A stretch of 64,000 nucleotides of DNA from Chryseobacterium cucumeris (GTDB lineage Bacteria > Bacteroidota > Bacteroidia > Flavobacteriales > Weeksellaceae), in NCBI RefSeq assembly GCF_001593385.1, contig NZ_LUVZ01000034.1, positions 186,001 to 250,000 of the forward strand, written 5' to 3'. The notes under the pieces are model-generated. The model made no database searches, was not told where the DNA came from, and worked only from the letters and a program-made list of their open reading frames with translations. The position numbers were made by a program, and so were the translations under genes. Shown here piece by piece: positions 52,895 to 62,488 of this stretch (the first letter of the stretch is position 1; every line of letters starts with the position of its first letter).

Positions 52895-53125
52895 ACTCTT
52901 TCTCAACCCTTTAATATTAAAAATACTAATATTTTTCGTTATTTTCAAATATCTACACCTCAATATCATCATATTTTAAGATTTCTTAGTAGAATAGAAA
53001 GATTTGCATAATAAAAACCATCTTATTGATTTGTAAATTATGTAAAAATTTAAACCAAAATATGTTAATTATTAAGAGAAGTTTAGAATTAATTCTATAA
53101 ACACAAACACATGAATATTTCTTTG

Positions 53126-53133
53126 TATATTTG
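53126..53133 (+). promoter_or_regulatory. Candidate -7 element (TATATTTG) far upstream of the lectin operon
   Basis: Exact TAnnTTTG match, 295 bp before the first gene of the operon. It would give a leader of nearly 290 nt. Confidence 0.5.
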
Positions 53134-53139
53134 CAAAAA

Positions 53140-53390
53140 ACACGAGGGAATATGAATCTTACTTATTTAAGAGCTTATACGGCTACATAATCAATTTATT
53201 TTTTCGACTAACCGCTCAGGTGGGCATAAGATATTTCTTTATGAAGTATTACTTGCTATATCTGTTGGTGAGCTTTTGAACAAAAGGTCTCATTTGGCTA
53301 TTATTTGAGCAGAACAATTCATTGTTTTAATGAATGTGTCAGTAATAACTATTGCCTTTGTAGAATTAAGCCTAAAAATATTCTTTCCCA
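53140..53390 (+). ncRNA. Possible structured leader RNA
   Basis: Within the 534-bp gap 52895-53428, several complementary pairs nest without conflict: 53146-53153 with 53378-53389, 53173-53177 with 53367-53371, 53214-53218 with 53269-53273, 53230-53234 with 53258-53262, and 53318-53323 with 53329-53334. A 12-codon frame (53152-53190) lies in the 5' part. No T-run follows, so a leader seems likelier than a free RNA. The stems are short, so this remains a hypothesis. Confidence 0.3.
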
Positions 53391-53428
53391 AAAAAACATA
53401 CACACAGATAAAAAATTATTAAGACATC

Positions 53429-54001
53429 ATGATTAAAAAATTATTTCTACCAATCATTTTCGCCAGTTCATTTTCTTTCGCTCAAGTAGGGATTAACATA
53501 GCCACACCTGATCAAAGTGCAATTCTGGATGTTTACAGCCAAAATAAAGGTATGCTGATACCCAGACTGACTACAGTACAAAGAGATGCTATTGCCAATC
53601 CTGCCAACTCGCTTCTTATCTACGATACAGATAAGAAATGTTTAAGTCAGAATATTGGTACTCCTCTCAAACCGGATTGGCTTTGTATCAGCAGCAATGC
53701 CGTAAAAATGTTTTATATGCCTAGTGTTTCTTTTGACACTTCCACAACAGCCAATGGTCGAACCAAAGATTTATATACATTGTATAAAACTCAGTTTGGA
53801 TCTCCAAAAGCAAAGAGTACCAGTGCTCCCGCTTCAATTCCTTTTTTCCCATCCAGTAAAGATCTTTACTATTATGTAACAGATGCAGATCCTAATGTAT
53901 TCAGTAATATTTCTATTTCTGATGATGGAGTAATGACTTATGATGTAAAAGCTGCAGCAACAGACTGTTCTTTTATCAATATTGTTTTCGTTGTTAAATA
54001 A
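53429..54001 (+). CDS. Secreted surface protein of unknown function
   Basis: The 190-residue protein has a signal peptide (LFLPIIFASSFSFAQ). It then carries the segment VGINIATPDQSAILDVYSQN and KGMLIPRLTTVQRDAIANPA, a signature found at the start of many Bacteroidetes surface and tail-fibre-like proteins. The C-terminal 90 residues are beta-rich without known motif. The lectin gene follows within 7 bp, so both probably form one surface complex. Confidence 0.78.
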   Translation: MIKKLFLPIIFASSFSFAQVGINIATPDQSAILDVYSQNKGMLIPRLTTVQRDAIANPANSLLIYDTDKKCLSQNIGTPLKPDWLCISSNAVKMFYMPSVSFDTSTTANGRTKDLYTLYKTQFGSPKAKSTSAPASIPFFPSSKDLYYYVTDADPNVFSNISISDDGVMTYDVKAAATDCSFINIVFVVK

Positions 54002-54008
54002 TTGAGTG

Positions 54009-55550
54009 ATGATAAAAAACAGCTCAATTTTACGATACAAAAGATATCTGTTTATTTTTTCCTTATTTATTTTCTCACAAAATATTCAGGCACAAAATGA
54101 ACAGGGAACCGGTTATCCGTACTTTGTTAATTTCACACAAGGATTACAGCCTCAGGAAGCCTATAAGGTGGCTACCAGCGGTGTTCAGAATGACGCTACC
54201 TTTACTACGGACGGATTAAGACTTACCCGAAGTGTCAATAATATTTCAGGAGGAGTGATACTTGCTGATAAAATTTTCAAAAGTGACCAGGGAATCAAGT
54301 TCGAGTTTGAATTTGCTATTTATGGAGGAAATACCAACGGAGGTGATGGGATTTCTATATTCTTAGTAGATGGATCTATTCCGAAAGACCAGCTTAATCT
54401 CGGATATTTTGGTGGAGGATTAGGATATAGTTTTGTACGTGGTGGAGAATCTACGGAAGGACTGAGAGGAGGCTATCTGGGAATAGGTCTGGATGAATTC
54501 GGAAATTTTAAGACAAGCTTTAACCAAGGTGAAAGGGTTAGAAACGGAATATTTGGAGTAGGCCTAGCCGATGGACGAAGCAATGTCTCTTTAAGAGGAA
54601 AACGTGGAAACCAGTATCTGTCTTCAGCTGAGCCCGCAGGATATAACGGTTATCCGCTGCTTTACAGTATCGCAACCAATGCTTTACCATCCAGCAGCAA
54701 CAGATCTGCTTATCTGGATACGGCAACAGGAAAATATATAGGTATTAAAAATACAGCACTTCAACAGTTCAGCATTGAAAGTGGCGGAACTACAATTCCT
54801 CAGAATGAAAATGATGCAAGATTCCGGAAAGCATATGTTACCCTTGTTCCCAATCCGGCAGGCGGTTACAATATAACCCTGGAAATCCAGCACGGAACAG
54901 TGAAAGAAAAGGTGATTGACAATTATTACTACCCTACTTCACTGAAATATACCGAGACTACCATTTCCAACACTACGGTAAGGACTCTGGATACTTCGCC
55001 TCCTTCTACTTTCAGAATTGGATTTGCAGCATCTACCGGAGCTGCTAAAAATATACATTTACTGAAAAATTTAGGGGTTACAAGACCTTATGCTGCTGAA
55101 GTAACAGATGATTTGTTTGCAGGTTGCCCGGGGATAAAGTCAATCTACTACCCTTTACTTAATGATGCAGCTTATTCGTCTGCAAGTGGACAAAACCCGC
55201 CAACCCTTTCGTATAACAACCTTGATTTTAATTCATTCCGTTTTCTGGATAACAATGGAGCTGTAATTCCTAATATCACAGGAGGGGTTTATACCAACAG
55301 TCAGGGAACATGGACCTATTTCCCTACTACCGGAGCACTCTCTTTCAAACCTGCGGCAGGATTCACAGGAGTAGCCCAGGTACAATATGATATTAAAGGA
55401 GGTGGAAGCAGTGGTACTGAAGCGCCTTACAACAAGGAAGAGTACAGGTCATTGCCGGCATTGGTACAGGTTAATATTTCAAGTGCCAATAACTGCAGCA
55501 AAGCCTGTGTTATTTCCAATAAAAATGTAACTCAGAAAATCACAAGATAA
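54009..55550 (+). CDS. Secreted L-type (legume-like) lectin domain protein
   Basis: I start at the ATG at 54009, one codon inside a GTG at 54006. A signal peptide (YLFIFSLFIFSQNIQAQ) is followed by an L-type lectin beta-sandwich at about 35-355. Recognisable parts are LADKIFKSDQGIKFEFEFA, GGDGISIFLVDGSI, GGGLGYSF and LGIGLDEFGNF, with the conserved Asp, Gly and Asn positions for sugar and calcium binding. The C-terminal 130 residues are beta-rich with cysteines. It probably binds glycans at the cell surface. Confidence 0.87.
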   Translation: MIKNSSILRYKRYLFIFSLFIFSQNIQAQNEQGTGYPYFVNFTQGLQPQEAYKVATSGVQNDATFTTDGLRLTRSVNNISGGVILADKIFKSDQGIKFEFEFAIYGGNTNGGDGISIFLVDGSIPKDQLNLGYFGGGLGYSFVRGGESTEGLRGGYLGIGLDEFGNFKTSFNQGERVRNGIFGVGLADGRSNVSLRGKRGNQYLSSAEPAGYNGYPLLYSIATNALPSSSNRSAYLDTATGKYIGIKNTALQQFSIESGGTTIPQNENDARFRKAYVTLVPNPAGGYNITLEIQHGTVKEKVIDNYYYPTSLKYTETTISNTTVRTLDTSPPSTFRIGFAASTGAAKNIHLLKNLGVTRPYAAEVTDDLFAGCPGIKSIYYPLLNDAAYSSASGQNPPTLSYNNLDFNSFRFLDNNGAVIPNITGGVYTNSQGTWTYFPTTGALSFKPAAGFTGVAQVQYDIKGGGSSGTEAPYNKEEYRSLPALVQVNISSANNCSKACVISNKNVTQKITR

Positions 55551-55556
55551 TTGGAT

Positions 55557-55588
55557 AAACCAGCTTTTAGGAGCTGGTTTTTTTATTT
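55557..55588 (+). terminator. Rho-independent terminator of the lectin operon
   Basis: Stem AAACCAGCT/AGCTGGTTT with a 6-nt loop and a T-run. It overlaps the stop codon region of the converging epimerase gene. Confidence 0.85.
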
Positions 55589-56556
55589 TTAACAGGATTT
55601 TCAATAAAATACTGAACAGCATCTTTGATCGCTTTATCAATAGGCTGGTATTGAACTCCCAACTCTTCTATTGATTTCTGATTAGAATAATAATTACTAA
55701 TCTGCAGAGCTTTCATATTGGAAGAACTCAGATCTGTTTTAATTTTAAATTTTCTCAAAACATCACCAATTAATCCAAGGAAACTTAAAAGTTTGTTGGG
55801 AATTGGGATCATGATTGGATTTTGCCTGGTAATCCGATTCACTTTCTTAAAAAACTCTCTGTAGCTTAAGTTTTCATTAGCTAGAAGATATTTTTCGCCA
55901 TTCTTTCCTTTTTCAACGGCATTTACTACTCCGTTGGCTGCATCTTCCACATGCACAAAGTTCTTCCCTCCTTTCGGATAAAAAATCAGTTTTTTCTTCC
56001 ATACCCAGAAGATGATTTTCCCGGAACTTGGCTTGCTGTCATATGCTCCGATCATAAAGGTGGGATTAACAATGATAACATCCGTATTCTTACTATTTTT
56101 TAAAAGATATTCTTCCGCTTCCAGCTTACTTTGTGCATACAAAGAATGGGTAAAAGGATAGATTTGGGGTGCTTTTTCACTTCCTAGAAATGCGGTGTTT
56201 CCAAATCCTAAGGTATTGGCTGTACTCACAAACAAAAACTTTTTTACGCCCATCAATTCTGCATGGGTAAACAGATTCACAACAGCTTCGTAATTCGCTT
56301 TTCTGTATTCATCATAGCGGATAAGATTCTGGCGTGTTTCTGCCGCCACATGAATAATACAGTCAATATCGGTCAGGTAAACTGAAATATCGCACAGAAG
56401 GTCTGCTTCCACAAGCATCAGATTTTCGTTTTCTTCGCCCAGCCAGCTGCTTTTTTGGCGCACCAGAGCAGTAACAGAATAACCATTTTGTAATAATTTA
56501 AGGATAACATTAGTTCCCAGAAGCCCTGTTGCTCCGGTTACACACACTTTTTTCAT
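55567..56556 (-). CDS. NAD-dependent epimerase/dehydratase family protein
   Basis: Started at MKKVCVTGATGLLGTNVILK (56556), 329 residues. The Rossmann motif GATGLLG and the active-site YxxxK in LYAQSKLEAEEYL define an extended short-chain dehydrogenase of the dihydroflavonol reductase/sugar-epimerase type. The substrate is unknown. Its start overlaps the stop of the upstream SDR gene by 3 bp in an ATGA arrangement, which indicates translational coupling. Confidence 0.9.
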   Translation of the reverse strand: MKKVCVTGATGLLGTNVILKLLQNGYSVTALVRQKSSWLGEENENLMLVEADLLCDISVYLTDIDCIIHVAAETRQNLIRYDEYRKANYEAVVNLFTHAELMGVKKFLFVSTANTLGFGNTAFLGSEKAPQIYPFTHSLYAQSKLEAEEYLLKNSKNTDVIIVNPTFMIGAYDSKPSSGKIIFWVWKKKLIFYPKGGKNFVHVEDAANGVVNAVEKGKNGEKYLLANENLSYREFFKKVNRITRQNPIMIPIPNKLLSFLGLIGDVLRKFKIKTDLSSSNMKALQISNYYSNQKSIEELGVQYQPIDKAIKDAVQYFIENPVKNKKTSS

Positions 56557-57338
56557 GCTTCGATTTCTCTTTTTATGGCCTGGGTCATTAATGGTAACTT
56601 GATCCATATGGGTAAAATTTTCATCACCAGCCAGCTGATTGGGTTCACCATAATTACGGAATCTTTTTTAAATAATTGCCGGATGCAGTATGAAGCTACC
56701 TTATCAGGATTCAAAAGTGTTAATCTTCCCATAAAACCTTGTTTTTCTATTCTTTCACAAACATCTTTATTGGTTTTCATTGCTCCCGGATTAACAACGC
56801 TTACAAAAACATTGGTATCTTTCAATTCTTCATGCAGTCCTCTTGAAAATGAATGAATAAAGCTTTTAGAAGCAGGATATACAGTTTTAAAACCAATGGG
56901 AGAAAAAGCAGCCATACTTGACACATTCAGTATATAGGCTTTGGGTTGTTTTAAAAGGTTAGGAAGCAGCTGATGTGTCATCAGTGAGGTGGCCGCTACA
57001 TTTACCTGTAAAATCGTGTTGATATAATCCGAAGAAGCTTCCGTAAATTTTTTCGTTCCTCCAAGCCCTGCATTATTTATCAGAATATGAACATCAAAAG
57101 AACAGTTGAGCCATTCTGTAAGCTTCATTACATTTTCATGCACAGAAAGGTCTGTTTCATAGTAACGAGCTTTTATATTATACTGTTTCTCGAGCTTTAC
57201 AGATAATTCTTTGAGATTCTGATCCGGAAGACTTATAAGAATGACATTGATTTTTTGTTTTGCAAGATTTTCAGCAAATGATTTTCCAAGTCCCTGGCTT
57301 GCTCCCGTGACGACTGCATATGATTCTTTGGTATCCAT
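56553..57338 (-). CDS. Short-chain dehydrogenase/reductase (SDR)
   Basis: The 261-residue protein has the classical SDR set: cofactor site TGASQGLG (11-18), NNAG (88-91), catalytic Ser140/141 and Tyr154-x3-Lys158 (YPASK). The Glu-rather-than-Asp context does not decide NAD versus NADP. It is the first gene of a two-gene operon with the epimerase-like gene, so the two may act on the same lipid or small-molecule pathway. Confidence 0.92.
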   Translation of the reverse strand: MDTKESYAVVTGASQGLGKSFAENLAKQKINVILISLPDQNLKELSVKLEKQYNIKARYYETDLSVHENVMKLTEWLNCSFDVHILINNAGLGGTKKFTEASSDYINTILQVNVAATSLMTHQLLPNLLKQPKAYILNVSSMAAFSPIGFKTVYPASKSFIHSFSRGLHEELKDTNVFVSVVNPGAMKTNKDVCERIEKQGFMGRLTLLNPDKVASYCIRQLFKKDSVIMVNPISWLVMKILPIWIKLPLMTQAIKREIEA

Positions 57339-57497
57339 AAGTTTAAATTGTATGGTACAAAGCTATCGTAAGGGGGATGTCTGAATGTTCCGGATTATCT
57401 GAACGAACTGATTTTAAGAACGGGAAGCTGAAATAAATAAATCACTGAAAATCAAAAATTTAAAACAAATAAAAAGTAAGAGTTTATAAACCTGAAC

Positions 57498-58586
57498 TTA
57501 TTTTCTGAATTCAGAAGGTGTTTGTCCGGTCACTTTTTTAAAAGTTGTATTAAAAGAGGTTTTAGAATTGAATCCGGATTCGTAGGCAATTCCCAAAATG
57601 GATAATTTGCTATTGGTTTCTTTCAGCAGTTTTTTGGCATAATCCACTCTATATTCATTCACATATTGGAAGAAGTTTTTTCCAAAGCCTGTGTTGATGA
57701 CATAAGAAAGATGATGGGTAGAAACAGAAAGCATTTCAGCCAGTTTGATCAGGTTAAGTTCGCTGTCAAGATACGGCTTTTGTAAGCCCATAATCCCTTC
57801 CAGTGAAGTTTTAATCCTTACTAATTCTTCATCAGAAATAAGTTTTCTTTTAACTTCTTCCGGATCCGAATTTTCGTCCATAGAGATCAGTTCCTGTCTT
57901 TGTTTTTCTTCTAAAGGATAAATTTCCTTCTGTTTCAGAGAATAATATCCTACACAGTAAATAACCGACAAAAAGACGGCATTGATAAAGAAATTCAGTG
58001 ATTTCGGATCATAGAACAGATTATAAATCACGTAGATGATATTCACAATAAGAAGTACAAGAATAATATATTCCAGCCAGTTCAGATTGATTCCTTCGGT
58101 ATTGGAAGAAAACTGCTGGATCTTTTTCTGATGTTTCCTGATGGTAATATAGGAAAGAGCCGTATAGAAGAGGGCCTGAATCAGGATCAGAATTATACTG
58201 AGATATTGAAATGGCTTTTTATATCCCAGTTTGATCAATATAAGACAAACCAGAAAAGCAGCCGGAAGGATTAAAAACTTAACAACTGTAAGTTTAAAAG
58301 TAAAGGAAGGATTGGTATAAAACAGCACACTAAAGTAAAAAACAATAGGGGTAAAAAACTGAATAAGTCTAACCCAAAACAAGGAATGAAACTCAATGAT
58401 TGAACCGGTGATGAGAAACAGTACTTCATCCAGCCAAAAAGTAGACCACAGAAAGAGAAATATCCCGAACCAGAAATTAGCTTTATAGTTTACTTTTAAA
58501 GGGTTGGCAAGCTTTAACAGAGAAAGCAAAACCAATGAACCATAGATAAGTATCACGATGAAACTGTTTAACTCTGATGTGTTCAT
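57498..58586 (-). CDS. Membrane-bound AraC family regulator
   Basis: The 362-residue protein has about seven membrane segments in its first 230 residues. A C-terminal AraC DNA-binding domain follows (LAEMLSVSTHHLSYVINTGF, YAKKLLKETNSKLSILGIAY, ESGFNSKTSFNTTFKKVTGQTPSEFRK). This arrangement of an integral-membrane sensor with an AraC output is typical of Bacteroidetes. It precedes the SDR/epimerase operon on the same strand with a 159-bp gap and could control it. Confidence 0.9.
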   Translation of the reverse strand: MNTSELNSFIVILIYGSLVLLSLLKLANPLKVNYKANFWFGIFLFLWSTFWLDEVLFLITGSIIEFHSLFWVRLIQFFTPIVFYFSVLFYTNPSFTFKLTVVKFLILPAAFLVCLILIKLGYKKPFQYLSIILILIQALFYTALSYITIRKHQKKIQQFSSNTEGINLNWLEYIILVLLIVNIIYVIYNLFYDPKSLNFFINAVFLSVIYCVGYYSLKQKEIYPLEEKQRQELISMDENSDPEEVKRKLISDEELVRIKTSLEGIMGLQKPYLDSELNLIKLAEMLSVSTHHLSYVINTGFGKNFFQYVNEYRVDYAKKLLKETNSKLSILGIAYESGFNSKTSFNTTFKKVTGQTPSEFRK

Positions 58587-58617
58587 TGGTTTTGATATTT
58601 TGATTAAAAATAGTCTT

Positions 58618-59259
58618 TTATCCTATTCGCTTCCTTACAAAAATTTCATATCCTAAATAGATAAGTGGAAGTGACATGATTCCTAAGAAAAGGATATTGC
58701 TCATGGCCAGCTGCGGATGCATGACAATAGAGTACACCAATCCGAAAAACGCTCCTCCAAGGTGAGCAGCATGCCCAAGATTATCCCATTGCTTAGGATT
58801 AAGCATCATGTATACTGAGTACCCGAAATATAGTGTTCCAAATAACCATCCTGGTAAGAAGTTGACACTGATCTCATTCGGAGCCATGGCTATGGAAGCA
58901 AAAATGATTCCCGAAACCGCACCTGATGCTCCAATTGCTGAATACCAAGGTTGGTTTTTATAAATCTGTAAGCTGAATAAATTCCCCAGAATCATTGATC
59001 CGAAATATAGAATCAAAAATCCTATTTCTCCAAAGAAACTAATAACGACTCCCTGGAAAAAATACAGAGAAAGCATATTAAAAAATAAGTGCATAAAGTC
59101 TGCATGCAAAAACGCAGAACTGATAAGTCTTACATATTCTTTACGATTCGCAATCGCTCCGACATTGAATTTATATTTTTCAAATAATGCTGTATTATTG
59201 AACCCCATGTAACTAAAAATACATGTGGCTGCAATGATAATGATAACAATTATATCCAT
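58618..59259 (-). CDS. Rhomboid family intramembrane serine protease
   Basis: The 213-residue protein has six membrane segments. The catalytic Ser112 lies in GASGAVSG and the catalytic His in GHAAHLGGAFFG (His166). LHADFMHLFFNMLSLYFF is the N-terminal signature. It cleaves transmembrane helices; no substrate can be named. The gap to parC is 44 bp, so it may be read from the parE/parC transcript. Confidence 0.94.
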   Translation of the reverse strand: MDIIVIIIIAATCIFSYMGFNNTALFEKYKFNVGAIANRKEYVRLISSAFLHADFMHLFFNMLSLYFFQGVVISFFGEIGFLILYFGSMILGNLFSLQIYKNQPWYSAIGASGAVSGIIFASIAMAPNEISVNFLPGWLFGTLYFGYSVYMMLNPKQWDNLGHAAHLGGAFFGLVYSIVMHPQLAMSNILFLGIMSLPLIYLGYEIFVRKRIG

Positions 59260-59303
59260 TGTGTTCTTTTTATGTTATATCTGAACAGACATCTTAGTTT
59301 AGT

Positions 59304-61895
59304 CTATTCATTTTCAGTATTTCCGTCACCCTGGAACAAATCTCCAATAATTCCTCCATCTTCATCCGTTTCGCCTGTTGGTTCCGGATCTTCGTATACT
59401 TCAGGCTCTTCTTCTACAGGTTCAGGAATGGTAATATTGATGGCTTTTACTTTGAATTTCGTAAACTGGTTTCCAATAGCTTTTATTCCTTTTACCGCAA
59501 TAAACTCATCAATATTAATAGTTTCAGGATCGCGTTCTTTCCCTTTATCTTTTGCAAAAATAATTTCTGCAGTAACATCGTTGGCAACAATTACATTTTC
59601 GATGAATGATTTCGGGTGTTCAGAAGGCATGAAAGTCTGTACATTCACAGTATTTTCCAGTAAGAATCTCTTAATGAAATAAATATCTTTTTCTCCGTCG
59701 TAATAGATACAGGTAATCGGCTGTGCAGGTCTCCATTTTTCCAACACCAGATATTCATCATCAAAACGGTTACCCAAGTCAAAAGACACCAGCTTTACTT
59801 CACCATTGGTATTGATGGTCAGGATTTTATCATCTCCCTTGAAACTTCCCAATAATGTACCTCTTGCATCGGCATTTAGTCTTCTTACCGTATCATCAAA
59901 CCAGATTTTTCTGGGAGCGAGCGTAGAAACTCCTTCTTCCTTCATATCTACTTTCTTTACAGCGTACTTAGTCACCAGATTTCCTTTGGAATCACGCCCT
60001 TTAATGGCAAGATCGGAGAAATTGATCTCCATTTTGTTTTTTCTGATTCTAGGGTTAGGTTTTAAAAGCACAGTTACGGTTTCTGCTTCTCCATTAGGAT
60101 TGGCTGAGAAATATAATGTTTCTGATCCTTTTTTATCTGAAGCTAACGGGTAATCTGTATTTCGGGTTACTCCGGTTACAGAGAATCGTTTCATATAATA
60201 AGGTCCCTCCCTTCCTTCACGATAGATCATATTATAGACGGTTCTCTTATCGTTTTTCTTCCAAACAGCAACATGAAGAATGTCTTTACCAATGAAAGTT
60301 TTTGCTTCCACTTTTACCACCTTCATACTTCCGTCTTTTCTGAATGTGATGATATCATCAATGTCGGAACAGTCAAACAAATACTGGTCTTTCTTCAGGG
60401 ATGTTCCGATGAAACCTTCTTCGAAATTCGCATAGAATTTTTCATTGGCTACGGCTACTTTTGTTGCATCAATCGTATCAAAGATTCTAAGCTCAGTCTT
60501 TCTTTGTTTGTCTTTACCGTATTTTTTCTGAATATTTAAATAATAATCAATAGCATAAGCAATCAGGTTAGCCAGATTATATTTTACCTGTTCTATTTTA
60601 CCTTCCAGCGATGCAATATTTTCTTTAAATTTATCTAAATCAAATCTTGAAATTCTCTTGATTCTGATCTCGGTCAGTTTTAAAATATCCTCTTCTGTAA
60701 CGGTTCTTAAAAGATGTTTGGTATGAGGTTTTAATCCTGCATCAATGGTCTTTAATACATCTTCCCAGGTTTTCACTTCTTCAATATCATGATAAATCCT
60801 GTTCTCGATGAAAATTCTTTCCAATGAAGAGAAGTGCCAGCTTTCCTGCAGTTCATGAAGCTCAATTTCCAACTCTTTCTTCAGTAATGAAACGGTATGA
60901 TCTGTATTCGTTTTTAAAATATCGGATACTGTAAGAAACATTGGTTTGTCACCTACAATCACACAGGCATTCGGAGAGATTGTCACCTGACAGTCTGTAA
61001 ATGCATACAGCGCATCAATGGTCTTATCCGGTGAAACATCATTATGAATATGAATCAGGATTTCTACTTTATCAGAAGTATTGTCCTCAATCTTTTTGAT
61101 TTTGATCTTCCCTTTCTCATTGGCTTTCAGAATAGAGTCAATAAGGTCCGTTGTTGTTTTGGAATAAGGAAGTTCAGAAATGACTAATGTATGCTTATCC
61201 GTCTGGGTAATTTTGGCTCTTGCTCTTACTTTTCCTCCTCTGTGACCATCGTTATATTCGGAAACGTCAAGATAACCGGCAGTTAAAAAGTCCGGAAACA
61301 GTTCAAATTTTTTACCTTTTAAGTAAGCTACAGAGGCATTGATAAGTTCATTAAAGTTATGAGGAAGTATTTTTGTGGAAAGCCCTACACCAATACCTTC
61401 TACTCCCTGTGCAAGAAGCAAGGGAAATTTTACCGGTAAATCAATAGGTTCATTGTTTCTTCCGTCATAAGACTTTGTCCAATCTGTAGTTTTAGGATTA
61501 AAGACTACTTCCAGGGCAAAAGGTGTCAGTCTTGCTTCAATATATCTCGCAGCAGCTGCAGAGTCACCTGTATAAATATTTCCCCAGTTTCCCTGAGTAT
61601 CTATTAACAGTTCTTTCTGCCCAATCTGCACCATGGCATCTGTAATGGAAGCATCACCGTGTGGGTGATATTTCATGGTATTTCCCACAATATTGGCCAC
61701 TTTATTGTAACGGCCGTCTTCCAGCTCCCGCATGGAGTGCATAATTCTTCGTTGAACAGGTTTTAAACCGTCATATATTGAAGGGATCGCTCTATCCAGA
61801 ATTACATAGGAAGCATAATCAAGAAACCAGTCTTTATACAGCCCGGAAACTTTTTTTAAGCTTTCACCCTCATGCGAATATTCTTCTGTCGTCAT
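59304..61895 (-). CDS. parC: DNA topoisomerase IV subunit A
   Basis: The 863-residue protein is a type IIA topoisomerase A subunit. It has KPVQRRIMHSM, HPHGDASITDAMVQIG (77-92, the quinolone-determining region) and the catalytic Tyr118 in AAARYIEARLT. The breakage-reunion domain is followed by a shortened C-terminal beta-pinwheel and an acidic tail. Position beside parE argues for ParC rather than GyrA. It separates replicated chromosomes. Its start overlaps the upstream small gene by 26 bp. Confidence 0.95.
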   Translation of the reverse strand: MTTEEYSHEGESLKKVSGLYKDWFLDYASYVILDRAIPSIYDGLKPVQRRIMHSMRELEDGRYNKVANIVGNTMKYHPHGDASITDAMVQIGQKELLIDTQGNWGNIYTGDSAAAARYIEARLTPFALEVVFNPKTTDWTKSYDGRNNEPIDLPVKFPLLLAQGVEGIGVGLSTKILPHNFNELINASVAYLKGKKFELFPDFLTAGYLDVSEYNDGHRGGKVRARAKITQTDKHTLVISELPYSKTTTDLIDSILKANEKGKIKIKKIEDNTSDKVEILIHIHNDVSPDKTIDALYAFTDCQVTISPNACVIVGDKPMFLTVSDILKTNTDHTVSLLKKELEIELHELQESWHFSSLERIFIENRIYHDIEEVKTWEDVLKTIDAGLKPHTKHLLRTVTEEDILKLTEIRIKRISRFDLDKFKENIASLEGKIEQVKYNLANLIAYAIDYYLNIQKKYGKDKQRKTELRIFDTIDATKVAVANEKFYANFEEGFIGTSLKKDQYLFDCSDIDDIITFRKDGSMKVVKVEAKTFIGKDILHVAVWKKNDKRTVYNMIYREGREGPYYMKRFSVTGVTRNTDYPLASDKKGSETLYFSANPNGEAETVTVLLKPNPRIRKNKMEINFSDLAIKGRDSKGNLVTKYAVKKVDMKEEGVSTLAPRKIWFDDTVRRLNADARGTLLGSFKGDDKILTINTNGEVKLVSFDLGNRFDDEYLVLEKWRPAQPITCIYYDGEKDIYFIKRFLLENTVNVQTFMPSEHPKSFIENVIVANDVTAEIIFAKDKGKERDPETINIDEFIAVKGIKAIGNQFTKFKVKAINITIPEPVEEEPEVYEDPEPTGETDEDGGIIGDLFQGDGNTENE

Positions 61896-62376
61896 CTGTT
61901 TTATCTTTTTTCTCTTTATTAGCTTTCACTACTTTGTTCAGAGAGAGTTTTAAATCGTTTACTTCTTTGTTGCTCAAATAAGAGATCTGGTATTTGAGTA
62001 TGGTAGAACCATTATTTTTACTGGAAACGGTAATGTATAATCTTTTGAAAAAGAAAATACTGACCACATCATATTTTATCAGTTTGTATTTTGGAAATTC
62101 GTCATGAAGAGGTTTATTTAAAAAAGGAATAACATTCCTGTTTTTAAAATTCAAAGCTTCTCCATCACTGTCGTATTCAAAAATCTGTCTTCCGCTGATA
62201 TAAAAGACAATCAGCAGCAACACAGGAATAATAATTAATAAATAACTTTCTTTATCCATCGCATGAAATCTGTATTCATTGGCTGCAAATACAGTTATCC
62301 CAAACACTGCAATCATTAAAAGCAGTGTACTCAAAGAGTTATAAACTGATGCTTTATTACGGTTACTTAGTCTCAT
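61870..62376 (-). CDS. Small membrane protein between parE and parC, unknown function
   Basis: I do not recognise this 168-residue protein. Two hydrophobic segments (LSTLLLMIAVFGITVFAA and LLIIIPVLLLIVFYISGRQ) are followed by a beta-rich cytosolic part (LIKYDVVSIFFFKRLYITVS), resembling bacterial PH-like membrane proteins in layout. It ends 26 bp inside parC on the same strand, implying translational coupling with a topoisomerase subunit. Confidence 0.75.
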   Translation of the reverse strand: MRLSNRNKASVYNSLSTLLLMIAVFGITVFAANEYRFHAMDKESYLLIIIPVLLLIVFYISGRQIFEYDSDGEALNFKNRNVIPFLNKPLHDEFPKYKLIKYDVVSIFFFKRLYITVSSKNNGSTILKYQISYLSNKEVNDLKLSLNKVVKANKEKKDKTDDDRRIFA

Positions 62377-62488
62377 TTTATTTTTTTGGCTGTGTAAGTA
62401 TTATAATTTCCTACTTCATCCAAAATTGTGCTTTTTTTCCAGTCTGCAATAGCTCTTACAATCAGTTTTTTAAGTTATAAGTTTTTTT

